A stretch of 64,000 nt of DNA. Origin: Pseudoglutamicibacter cumminsii (lineage in GTDB: Bacteria > Actinomycetota > Actinomycetes > Actinomycetales > Micrococcaceae). Both the position numbers and the translations under genes were made by a program. This document shows, piece after piece, positions 47,747 to 55,931 of this stretch. How positions within the stretch are numbered: the stretch's first letter is position 1; each line of letters begins with the position of its first letter. Under the pieces are notes generated by a model. That model had not been told where the DNA came from and made no database searches. It saw only the letters and a program-made list of their open reading frames with translations. Location of the stretch: NCBI RefSeq assembly GCF_016907775.1, contig NZ_JAFBCO010000001.1:62001-126000 (forward strand). Reading direction: 5' to 3'.

Positions 47747-49231
47747 TCAGCCTTCCCGCGCAACGTCGGCCTGAGCGAACTTTTCACCGAGCCAGCGTAG
47801 GCCGGCACCGTTCGAGGATTTGAACAGCACAACGTCGCCGGCCTGAACGTTCTCGTTGAGGAACGCTTCCGCTTCATCTGCGGTTTCGAACCAGCACGCT
47901 TCGTCGCCCCACGACCCCTCTTGCACGGCGGCGGAGTGGATCGGCTTGGCACCCTGCCCCACAACTACAGTCTTAGAGATGTTGAGGCGCACGGCCATGC
48001 GGCCGAGGCGGTCATGTTCGGTGATGGAGTCCTCGCCGAGTTCGAGCATTTCCCCCAGCACCGCCCACGTACGGCGTGGTTCGCTGTGTGCGTTGCCGCG
48101 TTCGATTTCCGCGAGCAGTTGGAGTGCAGCGAGCATGGATTCCGGGTTGGCGTTGTAGGCGTCGTTAATGACGGTGACGCCGTCGGCGCGTTCTGTTCGT
48201 TCCATGCGGTGCCTTGAGATTGCTCCGAGTCCTGAGAGGGTGTCTGCGATGAGCCCGGATTCGATCCCGGCCGCGCTGGCAGCGGCGGCTGCGGCCAGGA
48301 TGTTCGGTACATGGTGGCGGCCTACGAGGCCGGAGGTCACTTGGCGGACGGATCCGTCTGGGAAGGTCATAGCGACGACGGGGTTGCCGTTGCCATCGAG
48401 GTGCACGTTGGTTCCGTAGACTGCGCCTGCGAGGTCTTCGCTCGCGCTTCCCTCTGCTGTTGCGGCCGCTGGGTTGCTTTCGCTGAAGCTCCACACAGGT
48501 GCCTGGGCGGCTTCACGCATGTTCCATACGGTCGCGTCGTCGTGGTTGAGCACCACTGCGCCGTCGGAGCCCACGGCTTCGACGAGTTCACGTTTAGTCA
48601 GCGCAATGTTTTCGACGCCACCGAATTCGCCGACGTGCGCGGTTCCGACCATCAACACAACGCCGATGTCTGGTTTGACGATGTCGGCGAGGTAAGCGAT
48701 GTTTCCGCGCCGGGTCGCGCCCATTTCGGCGACGAGATAGCGGGTGTTTTCCGTCATGTCGAACACGGTGAGCGGCAGCCCGACTTCGCCGTTATAGGAA
48801 CCTTGCGGCACCACGGTTGGGCCTTCGTGGCTCAGGATCGCACCAAGCAGGTCTTTGGTCGTGGTTTTGCCGGCGGAACCGGTGATCCCGATAACGGTGA
48901 GCTCGCCGTTGGCGCGAACGGTTTCGACGACGTGGCGAGCAAGCACACCCATCGCGGCGACGACGTCGTCCACGATGATCATCGGCAGGGGCTGGCCATC
49001 GACATTGGTGACTTCGCGTTCCCCAAGGACTGCTACCGCGCCGTCGTTGATCGCGGCGGCGGCGTATTCGTGCCCGTCGGTGGTTTCACCTGGCTTGGCT
49101 ACGAAGAGCGCTCCGGGCGTGATGTCGCGGGAGTCGGTGGTGACTGCTTGGATGTGCGCTTCGGTGTCCACCGGGCCGTAGATGCGGCCTCCGGTGACAT
49201 CGGCGAGTTGCTTCAAGTTGAGAGTGATCAT
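47747..49231 (-). CDS. murF: UDP-MurNAc-tripeptide--D-Ala-D-Ala ligase
   Basis: Adds D-Ala-D-Ala to the tripeptide. The 494-residue protein has the P-loop GITGSAGKTTTKDL, AEMGATRRGNIAYL, and the C-terminal INDAYNANPESMLAAL. In the P-loop the usual Asn/Ser before GKT is Ala (SAGKTT). ATG 49231 is 17 bases after the murE stop. It is part of the mraZ-to-ftsQ operon. Confidence 0.96.
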   Translation of the reverse strand: MITLNLKQLADVTGGRIYGPVDTEAHIQAVTTDSRDITPGALFVAKPGETTDGHEYAAAAINDGAVAVLGEREVTNVDGQPLPMIIVDDVVAAMGVLARHVVETVRANGELTVIGITGSAGKTTTKDLLGAILSHEGPTVVPQGSYNGEVGLPLTVFDMTENTRYLVAEMGATRRGNIAYLADIVKPDIGVVLMVGTAHVGEFGGVENIALTKRELVEAVGSDGAVVLNHDDATVWNMREAAQAPVWSFSESNPAAATAEGSASEDLAGAVYGTNVHLDGNGNPVVAMTFPDGSVRQVTSGLVGRHHVPNILAAAAAASAAGIESGLIADTLSGLGAISRHRMERTERADGVTVINDAYNANPESMLAALQLLAEIERGNAHSEPRRTWAVLGEMLELGEDSITEHDRLGRMAVRLNISKTVVVGQGAKPIHSAAVQEGSWGDEACWFETADEAEAFLNENVQAGDVVLFKSSNGAGLRWLGEKFAQADVAREG

Positions 49232-49248
49232 GGTTCTGTTGACTGACT

Positions 49249-50865
49249 CTACTCGTTCTTGGTGCTTTGTTGTGTGAGTGCGGCGCGCGCTTCTTCGCGG
49301 TCGTCGATGGGTACGAGGGTTCCGCTGACGTCTTGCGCGGTTTCGTGGCCGCGGCCGGCGAGTAGCACGACGTCGTCGGTGCCTGCCATGTGGACGGCTT
49401 GGTGGATTGCGTTGGCGCGTGGTGCGGCTTCGAACACTGTGGCGCCGGTGGTTGCGGCGGCTTCGTGTGCACCCTCCAGCACGGCAGCGCGGATGGCGGC
49501 TGGCTCTTCGTCGTGTGGGTCGTCGTCGCTGACGATGACGACGTCGGCGTTTTCTGCCGCGATGCGTCCCATGATGGGGCGTTTGAGTTGGTCACGCTCC
49601 CCTGTTGCGCCGAATACGACGATGACGCGGCCTTCGCCGGTGCGTACCGATGCGAGGGCGCGTTCGAGGGCGTCGGGGTTATGGGCGAAGTCGACGATGA
49701 CCGCGGGGTGAGTCGATACGACTTCCATCCGGCCGGGCACGCTTGGGGTCAGAGGCGCGGCCTCGCTCGCAATGGCTTCTTGCAGTTGCGCTACGGGCAT
49801 TCCGGAGGCGATGACCATCACCAGCGCAAGTGCCGCGTTGGCGATGTTGAATTCGCCTGGCATGTCGACGTGCGCGTCGAGCGTTTGTGGCGCGCCGGCG
49901 TCGTTGGCTGGGCCGGTGAGGGTGAAGCGGTAGCCGAGGTGTTCGCGGTGGATGTCGTTCACAGTCCAGTCGGCCTCGTTTCCCGATACGGACAGTGTTT
50001 GGACCGGGATGTCGGCGGTTTCGGCGAGCTTCTGACCCCACGCGTCATCGACCAGGACCACGCCGGTGCGCGCGTGTTCTGGAGTGAACAGTTGGGCTTT
50101 GACGTTGAAGTATTCCTCCATTGAACCGTGGAGGTCGAGGTGGTCTTGGGTGAGGTTGGTGAAGCCGACCACGTCGTAGAGCAGCCCGCTGATGCGGTGG
50201 AATTCGATCGCGTGGGATGAGACTTCCATCGCGATGGTGTCGACGCCAGATTCGCTCATGCGCGCACGGAGCGCGTGGACCTGGGTAGCTTCCGGGGTGG
50301 TCAGCTTGGCTTCGATGGTTTCGTTTCCGGATTGGATTTCGATGGTTCCGATGAGTCCGGTGTTGTGTCCTGTGGCGTTGAGCAGGGAGCGCACCATATA
50401 GGTTGTGGTGGTTTTCCCGTTGGTTCCGGTCACGCCGATGAGCGTCGGGAGCTGGCGACCGTTGCTCGCGGCGCCATCGCCGCCGCTGTAGATGGTCGCG
50501 GCGAGGTTGCCGAGGCGGTTGCGTAGGTTCTCGGTGACCACGATGGGCGTGCGGGTGCCCTCGACGCGTGCGAGTTCGGCGTGGATGATCTCGGCGCCTG
50601 AGGCGTCGGTGACGATGGCGGCGGCTCCGGCGTCGATGGCTTGGGCCGCGTAGCGTGCGCCGTGGGTCTTGGCTCCGGGGAGCGCAGCGTAGAGGTCGCT
50701 TGGCTGGACGGCTCGGGAGTCGAGGGTTACGCCGGTGACGCGGGTCTCGGCCGCGTCAGGCGCGAGCTCCGCCTCCGGAAAGAGGGTTGCAAGGGTTGCG
50801 CCGGTTGCGTGCTGTGGACGGAAGGCTTGTTCGGCCTGCGCCGCACTGTTGGGGGTGTGTGACAC
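49249..50865 (-). CDS. murE: UDP-MurNAc-L-Ala-D-Glu ligase MurE (probably L-lysine-adding)
   Basis: Adds the third amino acid of the stem peptide. P-loop GVTGTNGKTTTTYM, the carbamylated-lysine region, and VDFAHNPDALERAL are present. The substrate-selecting motif, DNPR in meso-DAP enzymes such as that of E. coli, reads DDPH here (in SDDDPHDEEP, about residue 446), so the arginine that binds the second carboxylate is missing. That suggests L-lysine, as in Micrococcaceae. Start: I prefer GTG 50865 (TAAGGA upstream, 538 residues); ATG 50880 overlaps the ftsI stop by seven bases and has no ribosome binding site. Confidence 0.94.
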   Translation of the reverse strand: MSHTPNSAAQAEQAFRPQHATGATLATLFPEAELAPDAAETRVTGVTLDSRAVQPSDLYAALPGAKTHGARYAAQAIDAGAAAIVTDASGAEIIHAELARVEGTRTPIVVTENLRNRLGNLAATIYSGGDGAASNGRQLPTLIGVTGTNGKTTTTYMVRSLLNATGHNTGLIGTIEIQSGNETIEAKLTTPEATQVHALRARMSESGVDTIAMEVSSHAIEFHRISGLLYDVVGFTNLTQDHLDLHGSMEEYFNVKAQLFTPEHARTGVVLVDDAWGQKLAETADIPVQTLSVSGNEADWTVNDIHREHLGYRFTLTGPANDAGAPQTLDAHVDMPGEFNIANAALALVMVIASGMPVAQLQEAIASEAAPLTPSVPGRMEVVSTHPAVIVDFAHNPDALERALASVRTGEGRVIVVFGATGERDQLKRPIMGRIAAENADVVIVSDDDPHDEEPAAIRAAVLEGAHEAAATTGATVFEAAPRANAIHQAVHMAGTDDVVLLAGRGHETAQDVSGTLVPIDDREEARAALTQQSTKNE

Positions 50866-50873
50866 GGGTTTCC

Positions 50874-52676
50874 TTACCATCCGTAGTTCTGTTTCTCACC
50901 GGTGAATACTTTATAGGCCTTTGATTTGGCGTCGCTTGGGGCGAGGCCGCGGCTGCGCACGGTCGCTTCCATGATGCTGGTGAAGGTGTCCCCTACTGAC
51001 CAGTCTTTCCAGTTCCCTTTCGGGTGGTGCATGGTCACGAGCACGAGGTACTGGGGGTCATCTGCGGGTACGACTCCTCCGAAGGCTTGGGAGTGTTGGT
51101 CGAATTTACCGCTTGGTCCTTGGGCCTGCGCGGTACCGGTTTTGCCTGCTACGCGGTAGCCGGGCATCTTCATGGCCTGGGCGGTTCCGTGTTCAACCAC
51201 GGATGCCATGGTGCGCAGCATCTTCTGCGAGGTGTCTTTGGAGACCACACGCTGCTTTTCCCCGGTTGGGGCTTTGGTTTTGTTGCCTTCGGCGTCGATG
51301 TAGTTGTCGACGATGGTGGGTGTGATTCGTTCTCCGCCGTTGGCGATGGCTTGGAACATCGAGGCGGTGTTCATGGGTGAGAGTGAGTAGCCCTGGCCGA
51401 ACATCGTGGTGAGGCGTTGGCGGCGGTCCCAGTTTTCGGGTTTCACGAGGATTCCGGGGTTACCGGGGCCGAGACCGACGTCAAGCGATGACCCGATGCC
51501 GAGTTGTTTCATGAACTCGTAGCGGTCTTTGTCTTTGAGGCGTTCGCCGATCATGACGGTTCCGGTGTTGTAGGAGCGCGCGAAGATGCCGGCTCCGGTC
51601 ATGTCGAAGGTCGCGTGTGGGAGGGAGTCAGAGATGAGTTCGTGCCCGAATTTTTTCTTGTTCGGGACTTTGAAGTTTTCTTCTGGTTTGAGTTTCCCTT
51701 GTTCGTATGCGAGGGCGAAGGTTGGGATCTTGCCGGTTGAGCCGGGTTCGATGGCTTGGCTGATCGCTGTCGAGGTCCGGTAGTCAGCCTCGGTCGCGGC
51801 GGGGTCGTTGGGGTCCATCGGCGTCGAGTCGGCGATAGCGAGGATACGGCCAGTTTTGACGTCCATGACGATGGCGTTGACCCAGAGCGCATTGAATTGT
51901 TTGCGTTTGGACATCACGGCTTCTTGCGCGGCCCATTGGATGTCTTGGTCGATGGAAAGTTGGACGTCTTGACCGTTGACGGCTTCTTTTTCGGCTAGTG
52001 CGGCGCCGGGGATGCGCACGCCGTCAGCGGAGCGTTCGTAGACGCGTTCGCCGGGGATACCTTCTAGGTGTTTTTGTTGTGAGAGTTCGATGCCGGTTGC
52101 GCCTTTGCCTTCGGCGTTGGTGAAGCCGAGTACCTGGCCGGCGATGGGCCCGTTGGGGTATTCGCGGTGGGCGCGTTGTTCGGTGCTCATCCATGGGAAC
52201 CCGATGCGCATGACTTCGTCACGCACTTTGGGCGTCACGTTCTTGGCGATGACGGAGTACCCATTTTTGCGTTCGCCTTCGATTCCTAGCATGAGGTCGC
52301 GTACTTCGTCGGGGTCTTTACCGAGTTGGTAGGCGATTTCTTCCGCGGCTTGTTGGGAGGTGATGGTTTCGCGTTGCCCGGTTTCTGGGTTTTTCCGCGA
52401 GAATTCGTCCGCGACGAGGTTTTGGTTGACGATGATGTCGTATCGCACCACGGACATCGCGAGCACTTCCCCGTTGCGGTCGAGGATGCGTCCGCGGACG
52501 GGGTGGAGTGTTTCTTTCGTGGTGCGCGAGGAGAGCGCGTCAGCCGCGGCTTGTTTGGAGTCGATCCCTTGGACCCAGACCATCCGCCCTGCGAGCACGA
52601 GCATGAGCAGCATCACGAACGCGAGCAGCACGCGCATGCGTTTCACGGAGCGGAGTTCAGCGGTGCTGCGTGCCAT
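50874..52676 (-). CDS. ftsI: Septal transpeptidase FtsI (class B penicillin-binding protein)
   Basis: Cross-links septal peptidoglycan with FtsW. The 600-residue protein has a short cytoplasmic end, one membrane segment (about residues 14-34), a dimerisation domain (HPVRGRILDRNGEVLA) and the transpeptidase domain with SxxK (PGSTGK), SxN (SYN) and KTG (AGKTGTAQ). An acidic/charged end follows. ATG 52676 follows CAGGAG. It is 47 bp after the FtsL-like gene. Confidence 0.96.
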   Translation of the reverse strand: MARSTAELRSVKRMRVLLAFVMLLMLVLAGRMVWVQGIDSKQAAADALSSRTTKETLHPVRGRILDRNGEVLAMSVVRYDIIVNQNLVADEFSRKNPETGQRETITSQQAAEEIAYQLGKDPDEVRDLMLGIEGERKNGYSVIAKNVTPKVRDEVMRIGFPWMSTEQRAHREYPNGPIAGQVLGFTNAEGKGATGIELSQQKHLEGIPGERVYERSADGVRIPGAALAEKEAVNGQDVQLSIDQDIQWAAQEAVMSKRKQFNALWVNAIVMDVKTGRILAIADSTPMDPNDPAATEADYRTSTAISQAIEPGSTGKIPTFALAYEQGKLKPEENFKVPNKKKFGHELISDSLPHATFDMTGAGIFARSYNTGTVMIGERLKDKDRYEFMKQLGIGSSLDVGLGPGNPGILVKPENWDRRQRLTTMFGQGYSLSPMNTASMFQAIANGGERITPTIVDNYIDAEGNKTKAPTGEKQRVVSKDTSQKMLRTMASVVEHGTAQAMKMPGYRVAGKTGTAQAQGPSGKFDQHSQAFGGVVPADDPQYLVLVTMHHPKGNWKDWSVGDTFTSIMEATVRSRGLAPSDAKSKAYKVFTGEKQNYGW

Positions 52677-52723
52677 GCGTGTCTCCTGGGTCTAGGTCAG
52701 GGGGGTGGTTTCCAGCATGAGGT

Positions 52724-53530
52724 TTAGTTCCCGCTGGTTTCTCCGGTGGTTTGTGGGCCGGGGATGCTTCCGCCGTTGAGGTCTTTGCCGTCGAACGGCT
52801 TGGTTTCTTTCTGGGCGTCGGCGGTCTTCTTATTATTGCCGGCGGTGTCTTTAGCCTTGTTGTTCTGCTGAGGGGTGTCGCTCACGTTAGCGTTAGCCTT
52901 GCTGGTCTTCTCGGCAGCGCTTGGTCCGCTGGCGTCAGTGCCTGGAACAGCCGCAGATCCGATCGACGAGCTGGTGTTCTGTTGCTTTGTGACTGCTTCG
53001 TTTTGCTTGGCGCGGATTGCTTCGCGAGCGCGTGCTAGTTCACGTTCGTTGTAGTCGTGTGCGCGTGGGGCTTTGACGTGGGGGCCGTTGGCGGCGCCTT
53101 TGTCTTTCTTTTTGGCTTCGGTTGCGGTGCCATAGATTTTCTTCTTTTCGATGTCGATCGTGGCGGCGCTTCCGGAGGCGGTCATCCCGAGTTTCGCTGC
53201 GTTGGCGGCGAGGTTTTGTGGGGATTTTTTGTTGTAGAGCTCTGCGGTGCGGGCCTGGTTATCTTGGGCGAGCTGCTGTTGTTGTTTGTTCAGCTGGACG
53301 AGTTCGTATTGGCCTTTGGCTACTTTGACGTTGATGCCGAGTGCGGTTGCGACGGTGGCGCCGATGATCACGAGGCACAGCACGATGAAGCTCCACAGGC
53401 GCTTGCGGGGCTTGTATTCGATGATGGACAGCGGCGTCCGCGTTTCAGCCGTGGCGCCGTGGGAGGCTTGCCCCGAGTGCTGGGGTTCAGCGTGGTCGGG
53501 GTTGACCCTGAGCAGTGGTTGTGCGCTCAT
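52724..53530 (-). CDS. FtsL-like division protein with a long hydrophilic tail
   Basis: The gene sits where ftsL lies in the division cluster, between rsmH and ftsI. It encodes a single-pass protein: a 44-residue cytoplasmic part, one membrane segment (about 45-66), and a coiled-coil start (YELVQLNKQQQQLAQDNQAR) as in FtsL. After the FtsL-like part (to about residue 135), a 130-residue Lys/Ala/Asn/Gln-rich tail without structure follows. Typical FtsL proteins have 100-180 residues, so 268 is long. Its ATG overlaps the rsmH stop. The assignment rests on position and topology, not on clear sequence identity. Confidence 0.75.
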   Translation of the reverse strand: MSAQPLLRVNPDHAEPQHSGQASHGATAETRTPLSIIEYKPRKRLWSFIVLCLVIIGATVATALGINVKVAKGQYELVQLNKQQQQLAQDNQARTAELYNKKSPQNLAANAAKLGMTASGSAATIDIEKKKIYGTATEAKKKDKGAANGPHVKAPRAHDYNERELARAREAIRAKQNEAVTKQQNTSSSIGSAAVPGTDASGPSAAEKTSKANANVSDTPQQNNKAKDTAGNNKKTADAQKETKPFDGKDLNGGSIPGPQTTGETSGN

Positions 53531-54624
53531 GAGTTCCTCCTGGTGCGTTGGCTGAAACGGTTGCTGTAGTGGTGGCGGCTGAGTGGTTCGCGGATGCGTT
53601 CCACTGCGCGGAGTCGGGCTGCTGCGGCGCGGGAGTTTTCTTCGACTTCTTGTGAGGTCGGTTTTTCGTTGCCCCGGGTGATGAGCCGGTATTGGGCTTT
53701 GTGTTCTTCGGGTTCAATGGGTAGCCCGGCTGGCGCGGATGAGGTGGTGGCTTCCGCGAAGGCGTATTTAACGAGCCGGTCTTCGAGGGATTGGTAGCTC
53801 ATGACCACGATGCGCCCGCCTGTTGTGACGGCGTCGAGGGCTGCTGGGAGCGCGGCTTCGAGGACTGCGAGTTCGTCGTTGACTTCTACGCGTAGCGCTT
53901 GGAAGGTTCGTTTGGCGGGGTGGCCGCCTTTGGTTCCGCGAGGGTAGGCGTCGATGATGAGTTGCGCGAGTTGCCCGGTGGTGGCGAACGGTTGGGTTTC
54001 GCGGGTGCGCAGGATCGCATCGATGATGCGGCGCGCGTGCCGTTCTTCGCCGTATGCCTTGAGTACGCGGGTGAGTTGTTGGTGCGTGTAGGTGTTGACG
54101 ACGTCGGCCGCGGTGAGCGTCGACGTGGTGTCCATGCGCATGTCGAGTGGGGCGTCGTAGGAGTAGGCGAAGCCGCGTTCACGCTCGTCTAGCTGATACG
54201 AGGAGACACCGAGGTCGAAAAGGATGCCGTCGACGGCATCGATACCTGCGGTTTCGAGTGCGGTGTCGATGTTCTCGTAGGTGGTGTGGCATGTGACGAG
54301 CCGGTCGCTGTATTCGGCGAGGCGTTCGGTTGCCATTGTGAGCGCGTTGGTGTCGCGGTCGATGCCGATCACGTGGGTATCGGGGTTGCGGGCGAGGATT
54401 TCGTGCGTGTGCCCGCCCATGCCGAGTGTCGCGTCGATGACCCAGGGGGTGCGGCCGGCTTCTCGCGCGGCGTCGATGCCCGGTTGGAGGAGGTCGAGGC
54501 AACGGTCTAGCAGTACAGGGATATGACGTTCGGCTGCGCTGTGACGTTCGGCTGGGGTCTGGTGTTCAGCGGGGGGCTGTGCGCGGGTGGCCGCGGCATC
54601 GGCGAATGGTGCTTCGTCGTGCAC
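53527..54624 (-). CDS. rsmH: 16S rRNA (cytosine1402-N4)-methyltransferase
   Basis: Methylates C1402 of 16S rRNA at N4 (formerly MraW). The 365-residue protein has the SAM motif DATLGMGGHTHEIL, GIDRD, FDLGVSSYQLDERERGF, and RIVVMSYQSLEDRLVK. The N-terminal 33 residues before HIPVLLDR are an extra Ala/His/Glu-rich stretch containing a duplicated AERHSAAERH. Start GTG 54624 has AGGAGG ten bases upstream; a start nearer HIPVLL cannot be excluded. A 258-bp leader separates it from mraZ. Confidence 0.95.
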   Translation of the reverse strand: MHDEAPFADAAATRAQPPAEHQTPAERHSAAERHIPVLLDRCLDLLQPGIDAAREAGRTPWVIDATLGMGGHTHEILARNPDTHVIGIDRDTNALTMATERLAEYSDRLVTCHTTYENIDTALETAGIDAVDGILFDLGVSSYQLDERERGFAYSYDAPLDMRMDTTSTLTAADVVNTYTHQQLTRVLKAYGEERHARRIIDAILRTRETQPFATTGQLAQLIIDAYPRGTKGGHPAKRTFQALRVEVNDELAVLEAALPAALDAVTTGGRIVVMSYQSLEDRLVKYAFAEATTSSAPAGLPIEPEEHKAQYRLITRGNEKPTSQEVEENSRAAAARLRAVERIREPLSRHHYSNRFSQRTRRNS

Positions 54625-54882
54625 TGAGCTGCCACCTCCTGCGGGGCTTGGGTCTATGTGCGCCGGCCCGCTGCGTGGTCGGTCTGTACTGAATTCGTGT
54701 GGGTTGAAGATATTCGTGTGTGGTGAAGATGCTCCGAGGGGCTCGTTCCCCCACCGCGAACCTATTTGGTGGCCCGGCTCAGGGGAAGGTGAGTCGGGAT
54801 ACCTGCGTCCGCGGGAGGAGAGCGCGCCCCTCGGTTTCCGGTGCTTCTATGCGGTTGGCCGGCTGAGGTGCCGGCTGACCTT
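54625..54882 (-). promoter_or_regulatory. mraZ-rsmH intergenic leader (candidate mraW RNA region)
   Basis: 258 bp upstream of rsmH, long for an operon. It holds a 19-bp tandem direct repeat (54693-54711 and 54712-54730, two mismatches), an inverted pair CCGAGGGGC/GCCCCTCGG (54734-54742 with 54826-54834), and a stem just after mraZ (GGCCGGC/GCCGGCT region). A structured 'mraW RNA' motif was reported upstream of mraW genes in actinobacteria; this is the right position, but I could not match its consensus by eye. Confidence 0.4.
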
Positions 54883-55314
54883 TTAGAAGAAGCCGGGTAT
54901 CACTTCTTCGTTTGTGTCTGAGAAGGAGTCTTCCTGCTCAGTGAGGTAGCTATTCCAGGCTTCGGTGTCCCAAATCTCTGCGCGGCTGCCGGCTCCGATC
55001 ACGGTTACGTCGCGATCGAGGCCTGCGTAGGCCCGCAGAGGTTGAGGGATGGTGACGCGCCCCTGTTTGTCCGGCATCTCGTCTGAGGCTCCGGACAGGA
55101 ACACGCGAATGTAGTCCCGTGCTTGCTTTGAGGACATCGGGGCGGCCCGGAGTTGTTCGTGGACCGCCTCGAATTCCTTAGCGCTGAAAACGTAGATGCA
55201 TCGTTCCTGGCCGCGGGTCAGGACGAGGCCCTTGCTGAGCTCGTCCCGGAACTTGGCCGGGAGGATGATGCGTCCTTTTTCATCAAGACGTGGCGTGTAC
55301 GTCCCAAGGAACAT
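54883..55314 (-). CDS. mraZ: Transcriptional regulator MraZ
   Basis: AbrB-like regulator of the division cluster, known in E. coli to repress its own operon by binding repeats in the promoter. The 143-residue protein has two SpoVT-AbrB-type halves: [21 protein letters not shown] at the N-terminus and [18 protein letters not shown] later. ATG 55314 has GAAAGGGGTGG upstream. It is the first gene of the leftward block, and an array of operator pentamers lies 52-96 bases before its start. Confidence 0.96.
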   Translation of the reverse strand: MFLGTYTPRLDEKGRIILPAKFRDELSKGLVLTRGQERCIYVFSAKEFEAVHEQLRAAPMSSKQARDYIRVFLSGASDEMPDKQGRVTIPQPLRAYAGLDRDVTVIGAGSRAEIWDTEAWNSYLTEQEDSFSDTNEEVIPGFF

Positions 55315-55365
55315 ACCGCCACCCCTTTCTGAAAGCGGTGGAGTTCAGGGCGTCCACTCCCCGAA

Positions 55366-55417
55366 CTCCATCTAGCTCCAACAGCCCCCACTTTACTCCA
55401 CTTCACTCCCCCGTCAA
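55366..55417 (-). promoter_or_regulatory. mraZ promoter with five-unit MraZ operator array
   Basis: On the minus strand the pentamers GGGAG, TGGAG, TGGGG, TGGAG and TGGAG sit at plus-strand 55406-55410, 55396-55400, 55386-55390, 55376-55380 and 55366-55370, each exactly 10 bp apart. That is the TGGGN-N5 layout known for MraZ. They overlap a promoter: -35 TTGACG (55417-55412), 16-bp spacer, -10 TAAAGT (55395-55390). Autorepression is inferred. Confidence 0.8.
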
Positions 55418-55496
55418 ATGGTTTGCCCGTGTTTTGAGAAAAATCTGTGAAATACCTATGTCGACTTTTCCTTGATAAAACGGGAAAGTTCGCAGG

Positions 55497-55616
55497 TGGG
55501 GTGAAAGTGGAGGGAAATAATCTTGGCGGCTCAAACTAGCGACCTCTTTAGCCTCCAGTCGACCCAAAGTGACCCGAAAACACGTGGGCGGGGTTGACGG
55601 TGGATGAAAGTGGAGG
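55497..55616 (+). repeat. Two outward-facing AAAGTGGAGG elements
   Basis: The plus strand reads TGGGGTGAAAGTGGAGG starting at 55497 and TGGATGAAAGTGGAGG starting at 55601. They resemble MraZ-type pentamer pairs (11-bp and 10-bp steps) but in the opposite orientation to the mraZ operator, facing the surface-protein gene. Confidence 0.5.
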
Positions 55617-55931
55617 CGGTAGGCTGCACGGCAAGGAAAGCAGCCAAGAGCGGACTGGCACACCCAGCAATAAGCGAGCCCGCTGACCTTGGCTATTAAT
55701 AGCGATCATTAAATAGGGCGGAATCCCTGGAAATACATCTGGTGCGGAATATCACGTGCACCACGCGGCTATTCGCAGTAGAATGGATGGACACACCGGC
55801 CATATAGTGGAGTCATAGCCTAGCCACAGGAAAGGTGACGCTCCTTCAAGGTTGTGCCCTTGTTGCACTGTTTTTCTTGATGGCTTTTCAGGGCGCATGT
55901 ACCGCCGAATCTATTTCGATAGGACTCATTT

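Larger units (their letters stand above)
55315..55931. other. 617-bp divergent control region mraZ / surface protein
   Basis: No gene is seen here. From left to right it holds the mraZ operator/promoter (55366-55417), an inverted stem (55464-55490), two plus-strand AAAGTGGAGG elements (55504-55513 and 55607-55616), a 12-bp palindrome GCTATTAATAGC (55692-55703), a TGGTGC/GCACCA dyad (55740-55763), a -10-like TAGAAT (55779-55784) and a leader of roughly 140 nt before the surface-protein ATG. Confidence 0.6.
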
